Of a stretch of 64,000 nucleotides of DNA, positions 41,374 to 50,589 are shown piece by piece (the first letter of the stretch is position 1; every line of letters starts with the position of its first letter). The stretch covers positions 1 through 64,000 of the forward strand of contig NZ_QQRS01000002.1 of NCBI RefSeq assembly GCF_003428875.1, written 5' to 3'. Below the pieces are notes generated by a model. It was given only the letters and a program-made list of their open reading frames with translations, searched no databases and was not told the DNA's origin. Source of the stretch: Planomicrobium okeanokoites. Lineage in GTDB: Bacteria; Bacillota; Bacilli; Bacillales_A; Planococcaceae. Made by a program: the position numbers and the translations under genes.

Positions 41374-42987
41374 TTATAAGAACCTTCCGAGGAATTTCCT
41401 GACTGCTGAAGGTTCCTGGAACGGCTCATTAAAACTGCGCTCATCAAGCCAATGCACATCAAATGATTCTGTATCAACCCAACGTTCGATATCCTGATGC
41501 CCCTGCGGATTGATGATGATATTATCAAGGCCGAAGCTGTGGATCAGCGCTATGGCATTCGCATCAGCCCGGCTCAGCTCGCCATCCTTCTCTTCATTAT
41601 AAAACAAAAGTGTCGGGACAAACTGCGGATAATCAAATAATTGGATCAATTGGATGACGGGATCCGGAAGTGTCATGGACTGTGAAAAAGCATACAATTG
41701 CAGATCTTCAAACGATTCACCATTCTGCAGCAGTAATATCGGTTTCTCTACATGCCTGGCGATGGCTTCGCCAATTGCCGTCTGGACTCCATCCGGCAGC
41801 TTGCTGTAGCGCCACCAATTGGATTTTTTCATTTTTTCGGGATCCAATCTGCCGTTTTTGTCCAGCGCAGCGCGATAATGAAACTGCTGATTGCCTTTGC
41901 GCTCTTCGATGAACGGGAAGCTTCTCACTAATTTCGTGTCTTCCCGTTCCGTCAATTTGTGGATATTGTCCCAGAAGCGTTTTCGATCTTTCTCAATCCC
42001 CATGACTTTAGCGAATACAACCGGAATATGGACGACGCCGCGTTCAACCGAAAAAGAAGGACGGACCATCGCGCGTTCTTTCGCAAGCATGAAAGCCTCA
42101 TCAATCGTCGTTTTCAGCCGGATAGAATGTGTTACATAGGATTTAAACTGAAATGGCTTGTAAAGACCTGAGTCATCGTGATGCAGCAGCCGATCCACTT
42201 CCTGCGTCGCCCGGTAAGCCACAGTGCCGACCCGCTTAGGTTTTTCTTCCGGAAAAGGCGGTGGAGATTCAGCGTTGACCTGAAAGCTGTGGCTATGGAG
42301 GTTTTCTTCACCAGCCATTTTGCCGAACCATTTCTCGCCTGTCGGATCATAAACTACAACATGGAAGCCAAACGCGGATGCCAGTTTCAGAAACCACTTT
42401 TCACTTTCTGTTGCATCGCCGTACCACAGAAAACCAGGGAGCCCTTTTTCGAGATTCAGTTTTATAAGCTCCGGCTCAATATGATTGAATGTCCATTTCA
42501 CCAAATCGGTCGCAACTCTTCTGAATGACGACTGGACAGTGCTGCCGCCTGATTGTTCCTGAAATGATTTCAGCACATCGATCATGACCACTCGGATGCG
42601 GCGGTTTAAACCAGCATCTTTCAGCCGGGGCAGCAACCCCTTGCCGTCCAGGAATGCCACGATCCTGCTGGCGGATAACCCATTTTCTTTCCGGTTCATT
42701 TCAAAAAGATCCTGAAGCGCTTTCAATCGGTCCTGCTCAATATGTTTGTTCATTTTACCGGACAGCCGAATCAGCCGCCCGCCGGCTGATTCCATCGTTT
42801 CATAAATTGACGCAAAATAATCATCTTCATCCAGCGGCAAACCGATAAATTCACCGAGAAGCTGCGGATAGGTGATATCTTCATCTTCCACTTTCGTTTC
42901 TGTATGATTGACGACAGGCTTATTCAGCCATTCGCCAACCTTCTCCGGATCCCATGTTCTTACACGGACCGGATGCAATTGAACCAT
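41374..42987 (-). CDS. yceG: YceG family protein of the Ter cluster
   Basis: A 537-residue protein of the YceG family, found only with TerD/TelA genes (not the MltG also called YceG). Residues 80-200 and 290-440 have a helical repeat look; blocks such as GFLWYGDATESEKWFLKLAS, FEDLQLYAFSQSM and DVHWLDERSFNEP are family hallmarks. No enzyme motif is known. The length equals B. subtilis YceG. It precedes telA by 16 nt. Confidence 0.9.
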   Translation of the reverse strand: MVQLHPVRVRTWDPEKVGEWLNKPVVNHTETKVEDEDITYPQLLGEFIGLPLDEDDYFASIYETMESAGGRLIRLSGKMNKHIEQDRLKALQDLFEMNRKENGLSASRIVAFLDGKGLLPRLKDAGLNRRIRVVMIDVLKSFQEQSGGSTVQSSFRRVATDLVKWTFNHIEPELIKLNLEKGLPGFLWYGDATESEKWFLKLASAFGFHVVVYDPTGEKWFGKMAGEENLHSHSFQVNAESPPPFPEEKPKRVGTVAYRATQEVDRLLHHDDSGLYKPFQFKSYVTHSIRLKTTIDEAFMLAKERAMVRPSFSVERGVVHIPVVFAKVMGIEKDRKRFWDNIHKLTEREDTKLVRSFPFIEERKGNQQFHYRAALDKNGRLDPEKMKKSNWWRYSKLPDGVQTAIGEAIARHVEKPILLLQNGESFEDLQLYAFSQSMTLPDPVIQLIQLFDYPQFVPTLLFYNEEKDGELSRADANAIALIHSFGLDNIIINPQGHQDIERWVDTESFDVHWLDERSFNEPFQEPSAVRKFLGRFL

Positions 42988-43002
42988 GGGTTTCCCCCCT
43001 TG

Positions 43003-43818
43003 CTATTTGCTCTGCATGGATATATCCGCGACTTTCGCCAATATTTCCTCGCCTGCTTTTATTCCCTGCTCTTCAGTTACAATAATGTGCCCGGAAACGT
43101 CGGCATCCGATTTCACTGCCTCACCGTGAGCAGCGAGCAAACCGGTGTCCGCGCTTTCCAGAAGATCCAGATCCAGCAGCGAATCTCCGGCAGCCACCAC
43201 ATAATCGGCTTTGATGCGATCTCTGACATATTCCATCGCTGCAGCTTTCGTTATACTTTCAGGCATCAAATAAAGCTTTCTTCCCTGCAGCGAAATTCCC
43301 CATCCGATTTCATGAAAAAGTTCTGTATAATAGGATAGTTTGTCTTCCGGAAAACTTGCTCTGTCGACAATCAGGTAGACAAACCAGTCTTCTGCCCGTC
43401 TCACGCGCAGCACCCAATCTTCATCAAAATGCTGCTGGATCACCGGCATCAATTCTTCGATGACCGTCTTTTTGCTGACACATTGCTTCCGGATATCGGT
43501 CGACCATTCCTTGATGGGTTCACCGTTTTCCAGAATGACAGCGCCATTTGAGATGATTGCGAATTGCGGTGGTTCATCGCCTTCATAAATTCCGGTCACC
43601 CGTTCGTATTGTTCGCGTGTCCTGGTCGTAACCGGAACGAATATGGTGTTTTCTTCCAACTCCCATAAAGCAGCCTGGCTTTGTTCGGTCATGAAAGATT
43701 GCGGCTTTCCTTCAAAGCGTTCGACTTCGATCAATTCTTCAGGCTTTACTTCATTGCCCATGGATCTCCGTGAGTAAATCAGTGTCTGGTCGAGATCGCT
43801 TGCGAATAATAATGTCAT
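43003..43818 (-). CDS. HAD phosphatase of the Ter metabolite module
   Basis: A 271-residue HAD hydrolase of the Cof type. Motif I is ASDLDQTLIYSRRS, motif II VTTRTREQ, motif III the Lys in ESITKAAAMEYV and motif IV AAGDSLLDLDLL. Comparative genomics of Ter clusters predicts that this phosphatase acts in a pathway making a nucleoside-like metabolite, together with the neighbouring PRTases. Overlaps the upstream gene by 4 nt (ATGA). An in-frame extension into the upstream gene is rejected. Confidence 0.86.
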   Translation of the reverse strand: MTLLFASDLDQTLIYSRRSMGNEVKPEELIEVERFEGKPQSFMTEQSQAALWELEENTIFVPVTTRTREQYERVTGIYEGDEPPQFAIISNGAVILENGEPIKEWSTDIRKQCVSKKTVIEELMPVIQQHFDEDWVLRVRRAEDWFVYLIVDRASFPEDKLSYYTELFHEIGWGISLQGRKLYLMPESITKAAAMEYVRDRIKADYVVAAGDSLLDLDLLESADTGLLAAHGEAVKSDADVSGHIIVTEEQGIKAGEEILAKVADISMQSK

Positions 43819-44924
43819 ATTTCTTTCCCCGATTTGATCAGGCCAATTGAACGGTAAAATAAATCCGGCACTTCTTCCACCGGAACATCCTTTTCTTCGG
43901 CAAGAATCAGGATATGCTTTACATCCGGATGCTCGATATCTCTGACCAATACTTTCCATGGGTTTCTCCGGAGCAAAACACGCGTAGTTTCACCAACACC
44001 AGGCTTTACCAGGTGGTAATCCGTTTCACTGTACATACTGCGACCGATTTCTTCGACTTCTTTCATGCCTTCCCAAGTACGTTCCGCAGTTACAGGAGTG
44101 CTGTATGCTTCCTCTTCAGATGCTTTGCTGGTTTCGGCAAAACAGCTTGTCACCTGATCCACGAAATCATTCGACAGATCCTCTTCTATTAATTCGCCAT
44201 AAAATTTCGCGCCGTGATAATCCTCGGGACCGATATAGCGGTCGTTCAGAATTGTTCGGCTCACCAGACCCGAAACCGTAGAATTCAAGCATGCGCTCGG
44301 AATCAGAAAATCTTCTCTCGTACCGAACAATACGGCACAGGCGCCAGGATCGGCGAGCACAGCCATGTCATCTTGCAGATCAGTGCCGTATTCGCGGTTC
44401 AGCGACGAGAGCGATTTCGTCAATTCCTTCTGGATAGCGCCTTTCCCTGTCCACCCGTCAATAAATTGAATACGACTGCCGGGATGCTTTTCCAGAATCG
44501 TTCCGATGGCTTTTTCATCTATTCCCTTATCGCGTAAAATCGAGACGCTGTAATGCGGCCATTTCATACCCATCATCTGTTCCGCGTATCGTTTGATCAA
44601 GATGCCGATAGGACTTCCAGCACGCGCCAGTGAAACCAGCACAATAACGTCTGTTCCGGCATTCAATTGGATCCTTCTTGCCACCACTCCGACAAGATGG
44701 CTCAATTGTTTTTTTGTCTGCTGCACAGATTGGTGATAAAGTTTTGTATACTCTTCGGATGGCCGGTATTCGACTGGAAGCCGCTCAGCATAATGGCCGC
44801 CTGTCTGCACTGCATTTTCGCGTTCTTCCAATGAGCTTTCCTCAAAATCATCCGTAACATCTTTCAGTAAAAATGTAATATCGTTCTCGGGATAGCTTGT
44901 TTTCACTAAACCAGCAGTAATCAT
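43815..44924 (-). CDS. StiP/PRTase-type protein of the Ter cluster
   Basis: A 369-residue protein annotated in relatives as cysteine protease StiP domain or PRTase-like. Conserved blocks include LVSLARAGSPIGILIKRYA (PRPP/nucleotide-site-like), WPHYSVSILRDKGID, FIDGWTGKGAIQKEL, ADPGACAVLFGTREDFLIPSACLNSTVSGLVSRTI and the C-terminal MKEVEEIGRSMYSETDYHLVKPGVGETTRVLLRR. It belongs to the predicted Ter metabolite module. Whether it is a protease or a transferase is not settled. Confidence 0.82.
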   Translation of the reverse strand: MITAGLVKTSYPENDITFLLKDVTDDFEESSLEERENAVQTGGHYAERLPVEYRPSEEYTKLYHQSVQQTKKQLSHLVGVVARRIQLNAGTDVIVLVSLARAGSPIGILIKRYAEQMMGMKWPHYSVSILRDKGIDEKAIGTILEKHPGSRIQFIDGWTGKGAIQKELTKSLSSLNREYGTDLQDDMAVLADPGACAVLFGTREDFLIPSACLNSTVSGLVSRTILNDRYIGPEDYHGAKFYGELIEEDLSNDFVDQVTSCFAETSKASEEEAYSTPVTAERTWEGMKEVEEIGRSMYSETDYHLVKPGVGETTRVLLRRNPWKVLVRDIEHPDVKHILILAEEKDVPVEEVPDLFYRSIGLIKSGKEI

Positions 44925-44937
44925 CAGGCCACCTCTT

Positions 44938-46287
44938 TCATTTTTTGTCTGTCAGAACGAGCCACTCGACTGGCGCTTTTTTTTCAAGATATGAAATCAG
45001 CGGCTGCCAGCTTGCTTCGTCCGCAACCGATTCAGCCAACAGATAAATTCTATCAGCGTCGATTCTGCTTATATTATAAAGGAATTGATTGACATCTTCC
45101 GCATCCGGCAACTTAAAGCGAACTTTCTCTTTAATCGGGTAACCGTCTTCTTCAGCAGCAAAAATAGGGCTTCTTGTGGTTGTCTGAACCGATGCATCTC
45201 CACCAAGCGCTAAAGCGAACCGAAGAGGCAAATACATATTCTCCCCTATTCCAATCACGAGTGGTTTCTTGCTGGCAGGTACTGTTTTTGCCAATTGTTC
45301 AGCCCATCTTCCGATTTCTGAATGGCTGCTGCTCGATAATCCAAAGCGGCCGGTAAATGGCAGATATCGCTGGCCTGTAGCTGATTGCAGTTCAATCGCC
45401 TGAACTTGCATCGAGCGGCCAGGAGTCTTTTGACCCGAACCTTTCAGTTCGGCAATCTCCGTTTCACCAGGTGATTCACTATGTTTCAGGTCGAATTCCC
45501 CTTTAAGCAAAGACAAGACGTCGACAGTCAGATTACGTGCTGCCGCCATGTCCTCAAGCTTTCGCTTTTGGCCTTCGCTCCGCCAATCAAGAATAGAGAG
45601 GGATATGTATTTCTTGCCTGGAAATTGGGAATCCAATGCCGTGATTAAATTCACTAAAGTGTTGCCTGTCGAAATCTCATCATCGATCAGAATAATGGTA
45701 TCCGCTTCTTCCAGCATTCCCGCCGGTGCATAAACTTTGTGTGAAGTGGCGTGTGAATGTTCTTCTTCAAACACAAAAGCGGGAGATGCCCCGATAATTT
45801 CCTCCCTGGTCGTATGGATATAAGCGGCTTCATCAAAGTGATGAAAAACAGAATGTCCCAGACCAGTGGCTGTTTCCGCCATTCCAATGAAAACAGTTTT
45901 ATCCGGCAAAGCCGTTCGATATGCAAGTGATTCATGGCTTGTTTCGAGACAGGCTTTTGCTGACTCAATCATTTCCACGATTTTTTTGTGCTGCGGAATT
46001 GGCTTCAAACCTGCTTTCTCCATTAATAATGAAGCAAGAAGACTGCCGGTCCCCAGCGCTATTGATGGATGAACCGCCAAATGTTTTGCAATTAATTTGC
46101 TGACAAATAGAAATTGCCTTTTTTTATTGACCCGCAATGCCACGGAAAATAGGGATTCCATTGGCAAATCCCCATAACTTTCCGTTGCGGACACTTCTAT
46201 GTCCATTTTATCCCAGTACTTATACCTGGTTTGCAAGTTGTTTTGCTCGTATGTGATTGAGGACGTCGATTGGTTTGTAGTATTCAT
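44938..46287 (-). CDS. Phosphoribosyltransferase of the Ter cluster
   Basis: A 449-residue protein. The N-terminal half (about 1-240) is a PRTase fold with the PRPP loop TIILIDDEISTGNTLVNLITAL; the C-terminal half has a TRSP-type region (GRFGLSSSSHSEIGRWAEQL, VIGIGENMYLPLRFALALG). PRTases of this type occur only in Ter gene neighbourhoods and are predicted to join a base-like group to ribose phosphate. Its first 68 bp overlap the end of the CitE-like gene; ATG 46287 follows GGGGTG, with ATG 46206 as a fallback. Confidence 0.84.
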   Translation of the reverse strand: MNTTNQSTSSITYEQNNLQTRYKYWDKMDIEVSATESYGDLPMESLFSVALRVNKKRQFLFVSKLIAKHLAVHPSIALGTGSLLASLLMEKAGLKPIPQHKKIVEMIESAKACLETSHESLAYRTALPDKTVFIGMAETATGLGHSVFHHFDEAAYIHTTREEIIGASPAFVFEEEHSHATSHKVYAPAGMLEEADTIILIDDEISTGNTLVNLITALDSQFPGKKYISLSILDWRSEGQKRKLEDMAAARNLTVDVLSLLKGEFDLKHSESPGETEIAELKGSGQKTPGRSMQVQAIELQSATGQRYLPFTGRFGLSSSSHSEIGRWAEQLAKTVPASKKPLVIGIGENMYLPLRFALALGGDASVQTTTRSPIFAAEEDGYPIKEKVRFKLPDAEDVNQFLYNISRIDADRIYLLAESVADEASWQPLISYLEKKAPVEWLVLTDKK

Positions 46288-47365
46288 TCAGCACCCCATA
46301 TATTTCCGCTTGAGCAGCCACTTTTTTCGCCCAGCTCAGGTGCGGTTTTACTTCGTTCATTTTATTGCGCTGCGGGCTTTGCAGGATTCCATTAAAAGTA
46401 TCGCTTTTCGCCAAAATGAGCATTGCGTCTTCGTATGTTTCATGTGAGATGATATGCCCCGCATTCACAATCGCAATCTGAGAAGGATGAATGCACGTTT
46501 TTCCTTTAAATCCGTTCAGAACATCCAATTGCACTTCTTCCCAAAGAACTTTCTCCGGTTTCGAAGAAAGCCATGCATCCGTTTCTGCCGTGAAATATTC
46601 ATAAACTGGTCCCGAAACAATAAAGCCGTCTTCAGCTTTCGTAAATTTATTGAGTATTGAAATCAGGCAATCCCTGATCAAGTGAACATCGTAAATTGTG
46701 CGTTCCACCGGACGCCGAAGACCATAAAGGCTTGAGAAATCAGTGGCTCCAACCCTGATTGTCAAAATACGGTCTTTTTCATGCCGTAATTTGCTGTAAA
46801 TATCCATTAATGCCTGTTCACGCGTTTCAGCGAACAGCACTTCTTCCGTTTCAAGAAGAGGCAATGCATACAATTTTCTGCCCGCACTTTCGCTGGCGCG
46901 GTCCAGAGCTGAGAAAAAAGGTTCCAGATCCGCAGCCTGCACTTTAGGAAGCACAATGCCAGTAAGCATGCCAAGTGAACTGCCCGCCAATTTTGTTAAT
47001 TTATCCAATTGGCCAGAATTTCGAATACGCAAAAACAGCAACGGGCTGCCTTCAATATGTGATTGGGACGCTTGCTCAAGCTCTTTCAGTTGTGAAACAA
47101 CATTCGCTTCCGCTGATTCCAATTCGGTATCAGCCACCGCGTCTTCCAGGCAGATCATCAATGTCGCCAATCCTGAAAATGTGTCCCGCCGATAACTTCC
47201 GGCTATAATCTTAGCTGCGAAATCAGGTCTTGAGCCTGGTGTGTAGAGCGCTGCCCCCAACGCCAGCCCAAGTTTTTCCCGATCCGTATCTCGATTAAAT
47301 TCTGCCGGGGGGTATTTAAAAAACGTCTGTAACTCAGAATCATCTAATGCATTAAAATGTCTCAT
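46220..47365 (-). CDS. CitE-like (HpcH/HpaI) aldolase/lyase of the Ter cluster
   Basis: A 381-residue protein with a citrate-lyase-beta/HpcH TIM-barrel character: LYTPGSRPDFAAKI, MICLEDAVADTELE (acid residues), GIVLPKVQAADLEPFF, PLLETEEVLFAE, TIRVGATDFSSLYGLRR and GFKGKTCIHPSQI. It is the first gene of the metabolite module. ATG 47365 follows GGGAGGATTTC. Such CitE-like genes recur with TerD and PRTase genes and are predicted to make a C-C bonded acyl precursor. Confidence 0.88.
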   Translation of the reverse strand: MRHFNALDDSELQTFFKYPPAEFNRDTDREKLGLALGAALYTPGSRPDFAAKIIAGSYRRDTFSGLATLMICLEDAVADTELESAEANVVSQLKELEQASQSHIEGSPLLFLRIRNSGQLDKLTKLAGSSLGMLTGIVLPKVQAADLEPFFSALDRASESAGRKLYALPLLETEEVLFAETREQALMDIYSKLRHEKDRILTIRVGATDFSSLYGLRRPVERTIYDVHLIRDCLISILNKFTKAEDGFIVSGPVYEYFTAETDAWLSSKPEKVLWEEVQLDVLNGFKGKTCIHPSQIAIVNAGHIISHETYEDAMLILAKSDTFNGILQSPQRNKMNEVKPHLSWAKKVAAQAEIYGVLNEYYKPIDVLNHIRAKQLANQV

Positions 47366-47415
47366 TATGAAATCCTCCCGGCACAATTAAATTAAAGCAA
47401 TAAATCTTAATAACC

Positions 47416-47546
47416 GATATTCCGCAAAACAGCGGCGCTTGCCTGGTGGCTTGCGCCGAGCTAACTCGTGCTCAGCACGCTTCGCCCGAGTGGATCTCAG
47501 CACTTCGCTTGGTCACCTGGGCGTCTTCGCTGTTTTGCTCCATATC
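47416..47546. repeat. Dispersed palindromic element, copy 2 (131 bp)
   Basis: Shorter copy of the element at 549-709, lacking the internal 30-bp hairpin. Arms GCAAAACAGCG and CGCTGTTTTGC at the ends are perfect. It sits between the first Ter transcription unit and the CitE-like gene, near the latter's promoter. Confidence 0.8.
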
Positions 47547-47633
47547 TCTAGAGATCCCTCTAGCGCCGAAGCGGTATATAAATGTTTTTTAATAAGTTTA
47601 ATTAATTTAATCCATACTTCCATCAGAATTGAG

Positions 47634-47666
47634 AAAAAAAGCAAGGAGCCCAGCCCCTTGCTTTTT
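47634..47666. terminator. Terminator of the terD pair
   Basis: Stem AAAAAGCAAGG/CCTTGCTTTTT with flanking A and T tracts, 13 bp after the terD stop. It separates the first Ter unit from the metabolite module. Confidence 0.85.
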
Positions 47667-47678
47667 CAACTTGCGAGA

Positions 47679-48257
47679 TCAGCTGTCGAGTCCAAAGTCC
47701 TTAACCAGCGACCCAAGGCCGCCTTGATAGCCGCTTCCGATTGCATTGAACTTCCACTCCCCGCCGTGACGGTATAATTCACCTACGACGATAGCAGTTT
47801 CGATAGAGAAATCCTCTCCCAAATCATAGCGGATCAGTTCCTCATTTGTATCTTCATTGAGAATGCGTACATAGGAATTGCTTACCTGTCCAAAATTCTG
47901 GGCTCTTGCTTCACCATCATGGATGGTGATGGCAAAAGTGACTTTTTCGATGGCAGAAGGAACAGCTGAAAGATCCACTTTGACTTGTTCATCGTCGCCT
48001 TCGCCTTCGCCTGTGCGGTTATCGCCTGTGTGCTCAACTGCACCAGCGGCACCTTTTGTATTATTATAGAAAATAAAATCAGCTTCTGAGGAGGCTTTGC
48101 CTTCCGCATTCAACAGGAAAACCGAAGAATCGAGATCAAAATCTTTGCCGCCGTCATATTTATTCGTATCCCAGCCTAGTCCTACCACTACTTTCGACAA
48201 GCCTGGATTGCTTTTAGTCAAATCTACTTTTTGTCCTTTTGATAAGTTAATTGCCAT
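47679..48257 (-). CDS. TerD family stress protein (second copy)
   Basis: A 192-residue TerD domain protein; Ca-binding [14 protein letters not shown] and [15 protein letters not shown], and the ending [26 protein letters not shown] match the copy at 39678. ATG follows AAGGAGTGAT. It lies 13 nt downstream of the YceC-type gene and forms a two-gene unit with it. Confidence 0.93.
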   Translation of the reverse strand: MAINLSKGQKVDLTKSNPGLSKVVVGLGWDTNKYDGGKDFDLDSSVFLLNAEGKASSEADFIFYNNTKGAAGAVEHTGDNRTGEGEGDDEQVKVDLSAVPSAIEKVTFAITIHDGEARAQNFGQVSNSYVRILNEDTNEELIRYDLGEDFSIETAIVVGELYRHGGEWKFNAIGSGYQGGLGSLVKDFGLDS

Positions 48258-48270
48258 TCCAAATCACTCC

Positions 48271-48885
48271 TTATGCATATTTATTGGCAATTGCGCCAAT
48301 ATCAGAATCGGTCGTTCCTTCGCCTACAGCAGAGAATTTCCATTCGCTGCCCTGACGATATAATTCACCAGGAATCAGTGAGGTTTTGCCGGAATAATTT
48401 TCTGTCAGATTATAATGGATCAATTCTTCTCTGGTCTGGTTATCGACCAGACGGATAAACGCATTTTCAATCATACCGAAATCCTGTTTTTTCTGTTTCG
48501 CATTATAAATGTTCACAACGAAAATCAAGCGATGGATTGACGGGGAGATTTTTTTAAGATCAATATTGATCGTTTCATCATCGCCTTCGCCTTCACCGGT
48601 AAGATTATCGCCTGAATGCACAACACTGCCGTCGCGGCTTTGCTTGTTTCCGAAATAAATAAGGTTTTCCTTGCCTTTGAGTTTTCCATTTTCATCAAGC
48701 ATGATGACTGAAGCGTCACAGTCGATATCCGAACCGCCGCCTCCACCGCCAAGCAAAGAACTCAAGAACCCGCCGCTTTTTTTCGTTTCTACAGGATCCC
48801 ATCCAAGTCCGACCATGATGCTTGAAAGAGATGAACGTCCTTTTGTTAAATCGATCTTTTGACCTTTTACTAAATTGATAGCCAC
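48271..48885 (-). CDS. yceC: TerD family stress protein, YceC-like (first copy)
   Basis: A 204-residue TerD domain protein with a glycine-rich insert (SSLLGGGGGGSD) between strands, as in B. subtilis YceC. Ca sites lie in DIDCDASVIML and [15 protein letters not shown]. The GTG start is supported by GGAGAG 8 nt upstream; longer frames run into the promoter region. It leads the cluster and has a consensus sigma-W promoter about 210 bp upstream, as known for the B. subtilis yce genes under sigma-W/M/X. Confidence 0.92.
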   Translation of the reverse strand: MAINLVKGQKIDLTKGRSSLSSIMVGLGWDPVETKKSGGFLSSLLGGGGGGSDIDCDASVIMLDENGKLKGKENLIYFGNKQSRDGSVVHSGDNLTGEGEGDDETINIDLKKISPSIHRLIFVVNIYNAKQKKQDFGMIENAFIRLVDNQTREELIHYNLTENYSGKTSLIPGELYRQGSEWKFSAVGEGTTDSDIGAIANKYA

Positions 48886-49093
48886 TGTTAACACTCTCCA
48901 TTCATCTTTATGTATTCTATTGTTAATACTATTGATATATGCGGAAAATTTCAATTCTAAGGGTCGAAGCGCCCATTTGCGGCAAACTGCCTCCAAGCTT
49001 AAACCTAGCATCTTCCATTTTGCGTGTCAATCGGTTTAAGCGGAATTTTCAGAATTATTAAGTGCTGTTTTCATTTTCCGCAATCATTATAGT

Positions 49094-49121
49094 TATACGT
49101 CCCACTTTCAGGAAAGTTTCA
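49094..49121 (-). promoter_or_regulatory. Sigma-W-type promoter of the yceC unit
   Basis: Minus strand TGAAAC, 16 bp, CGTATA: a perfect sigma-W consensus, about 209 bp before the GTG start of yceC. The intervening leader has no ORF and is unusually long. Confidence 0.78.
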
Positions 49122-49247
49122 TCTTTTATAGTTCAAAAGACAGGATAAATATAAAATCCCCTGCTCTTTTGCACATACTTTGCCTCTAAATCGGGTATAC
49201 ATCGCAAGGAGCTACTATCATATAAAATTTAGGAGGAGAGTCCAGAT

Positions 49248-50186
49248 ATGAAGCTGATCTCTATTATAGTTCCAGCCTACAACGAAGAAGAAAACATCTC
49301 TCCCATCTACGAAAAACTAGTCCAGGAACTTACAGCTGTTCCATATAGATATGAAATTCTATTCGTTAATGACGGCAGCCGGGACGGCACTCTGAAAGAA
49401 ATACTTAAGCTTGCCGAACAGCAGAACAATGTAAAATATATTTCTTTCACCCGAAATTTCGGTAAAGAAGCCGCGATTCTTGCCGGACTGAAAAGAGTCA
49501 AAGGAGACGCCGCTATTTTAATGGACAGCGACATGCAGCATCCACCGACTCTTATCTCGGAATTGCTCCTGGGATTTGAGGAAGGGTTCCATCAGGTGGT
49601 AGCGAAACGGACACGGACAGGTGATCCGAAGGTTCGTACATTCTTGTCCAGTCTCTATTACAAAGTGATCAATTCAATTACCGATGTCGATTTGGCAGAC
49701 GGCGAAGGGGATTTCCGTTTAATGAGCAGAAAAGCGATTGATTCCCTTCTCCTGTTAAGTGAAAACAACCGCTTTTCAAAAGGTTTATTTTCCTGGATAG
49801 GGCTCAGCAAAAAGACCATCTGCTATGAGAACGTTCTTCGCGAAGGCGGCGATTCCAAATGGTCATTCGGCAGCCTGCTCAATTACGGGATAGACGGAAT
49901 CATCTCTTTCAACACCAAGCCGCTGCGTATTTGCTTTTATACAGGCTTCATCGTCCTTTTTCTTTCCCTCGTTTATATTGCATATACTTTGTATGGCATT
50001 TCTCAAAGAGGAATCATTGCTCCCGGCTATTTCACTACCATCACCGCCATCCTGGTGCTCGGTGGCATCCAATTGATCAGCCTTGGCGTAATCGGAGAAT
50101 ATATCGGACGCATCTATAATGAAACAAAACGACGACCGAACTTCCTGGTGGATATCAGCAATGTGGATGAATACGATGAGTCTTAA
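49248..50186 (+). CDS. csbB: CsbB-type polyprenyl-phosphate glycosyltransferase
   Basis: A 312-residue GT2 enzyme (DPM synthase-like). The catalytic ILMDSDMQHP is DxD, after VPAYNEEENI and LFVNDGSRDGT. Two C-terminal membrane helices (about 230-290; ICFYTGFIVLFLSLVYIAY, LVLGGIQLISLGVIGEYIG) end with the usual RIYNETKRRPNF. By analogy to B. subtilis CsbB it charges undecaprenyl phosphate with a sugar, for transfer to lipoteichoic acid by YfhO. A GGGTAT at 49193-49198 could be a sigma-B -10, but no matching -35 is seen. The ATG follows GGAGGAGAG. Confidence 0.9.
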   Translation: MKLISIIVPAYNEEENISPIYEKLVQELTAVPYRYEILFVNDGSRDGTLKEILKLAEQQNNVKYISFTRNFGKEAAILAGLKRVKGDAAILMDSDMQHPPTLISELLLGFEEGFHQVVAKRTRTGDPKVRTFLSSLYYKVINSITDVDLADGEGDFRLMSRKAIDSLLLLSENNRFSKGLFSWIGLSKKTICYENVLREGGDSKWSFGSLLNYGIDGIISFNTKPLRICFYTGFIVLFLSLVYIAYTLYGISQRGIIAPGYFTTITAILVLGGIQLISLGVIGEYIGRIYNETKRRPNFLVDISNVDEYDES

Positions 50187-50571
50187 ATCGCTGAATACCG
50201 AATTCACCCGTTTCCTGTTTGTCGGTGTCATCAATACGCTGAGTTATTATTCCATCTACCTGATTCTCCATAATCTTTTTTCACTGCCATACATGCTTGC
50301 GCATATAGTCGGTTTTCTCATCAGCCTGAACGTCTCTTTTTTCCTGAACACTTACGTAACGTATAGAGTAAAGCCCACTTTAAAGAAATACTTGTTTTTC
50401 CCCTTGACGCAAGTAGTCAATATGACAGTATCAACCGTTCTTATTTTCATATTCGTTGAGTACCTGAAGTTGAACAGCAACATCGCCCCTTTTGCAGCGG
50501 TGATTTTTACAGTGCCCATCACTTTCATCGTTTCCAGCAAAATCATGAAAGATCCGGTGCGGCAGAAATAA
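50161..50571 (+). CDS. GtrA-family polyprenyl-sugar flippase
   Basis: A 136-residue four-helix GtrA family protein: FTRFLFVGVINTLSYYSIYLIL, HIVGFLISLNVSFFLNTYVT, and two more helices after YLFFPLTQVVN. GtrA/GtcA proteins flip polyprenyl-phosphate sugars across the membrane. The gene overlaps csbB by 26 bp. ATG 50161 or 50167 are both possible; GGTGG is 9 nt before the first. Confidence 0.85.
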   Translation: MWMNTMSLKSLNTEFTRFLFVGVINTLSYYSIYLILHNLFSLPYMLAHIVGFLISLNVSFFLNTYVTYRVKPTLKKYLFFPLTQVVNMTVSTVLIFIFVEYLKLNSNIAPFAAVIFTVPITFIVSSKIMKDPVRQK

Positions 50572-50589
50572 ATTAAAGTCGGTGAATCC

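Noticed and set aside
43819-43959. N-terminal extension of the Ter-cluster HAD protein
   Set aside because: It lies in another frame of the upstream gene; HAD motif I begins only a few residues after ATG 43818.
49173-49198. Sigma-B promoter before csbB (GGGTAT at 49193)
   Set aside because: No recognisable -35 at 12-15 bp, although B. subtilis csbB is sigma-B controlled; left as unproven.
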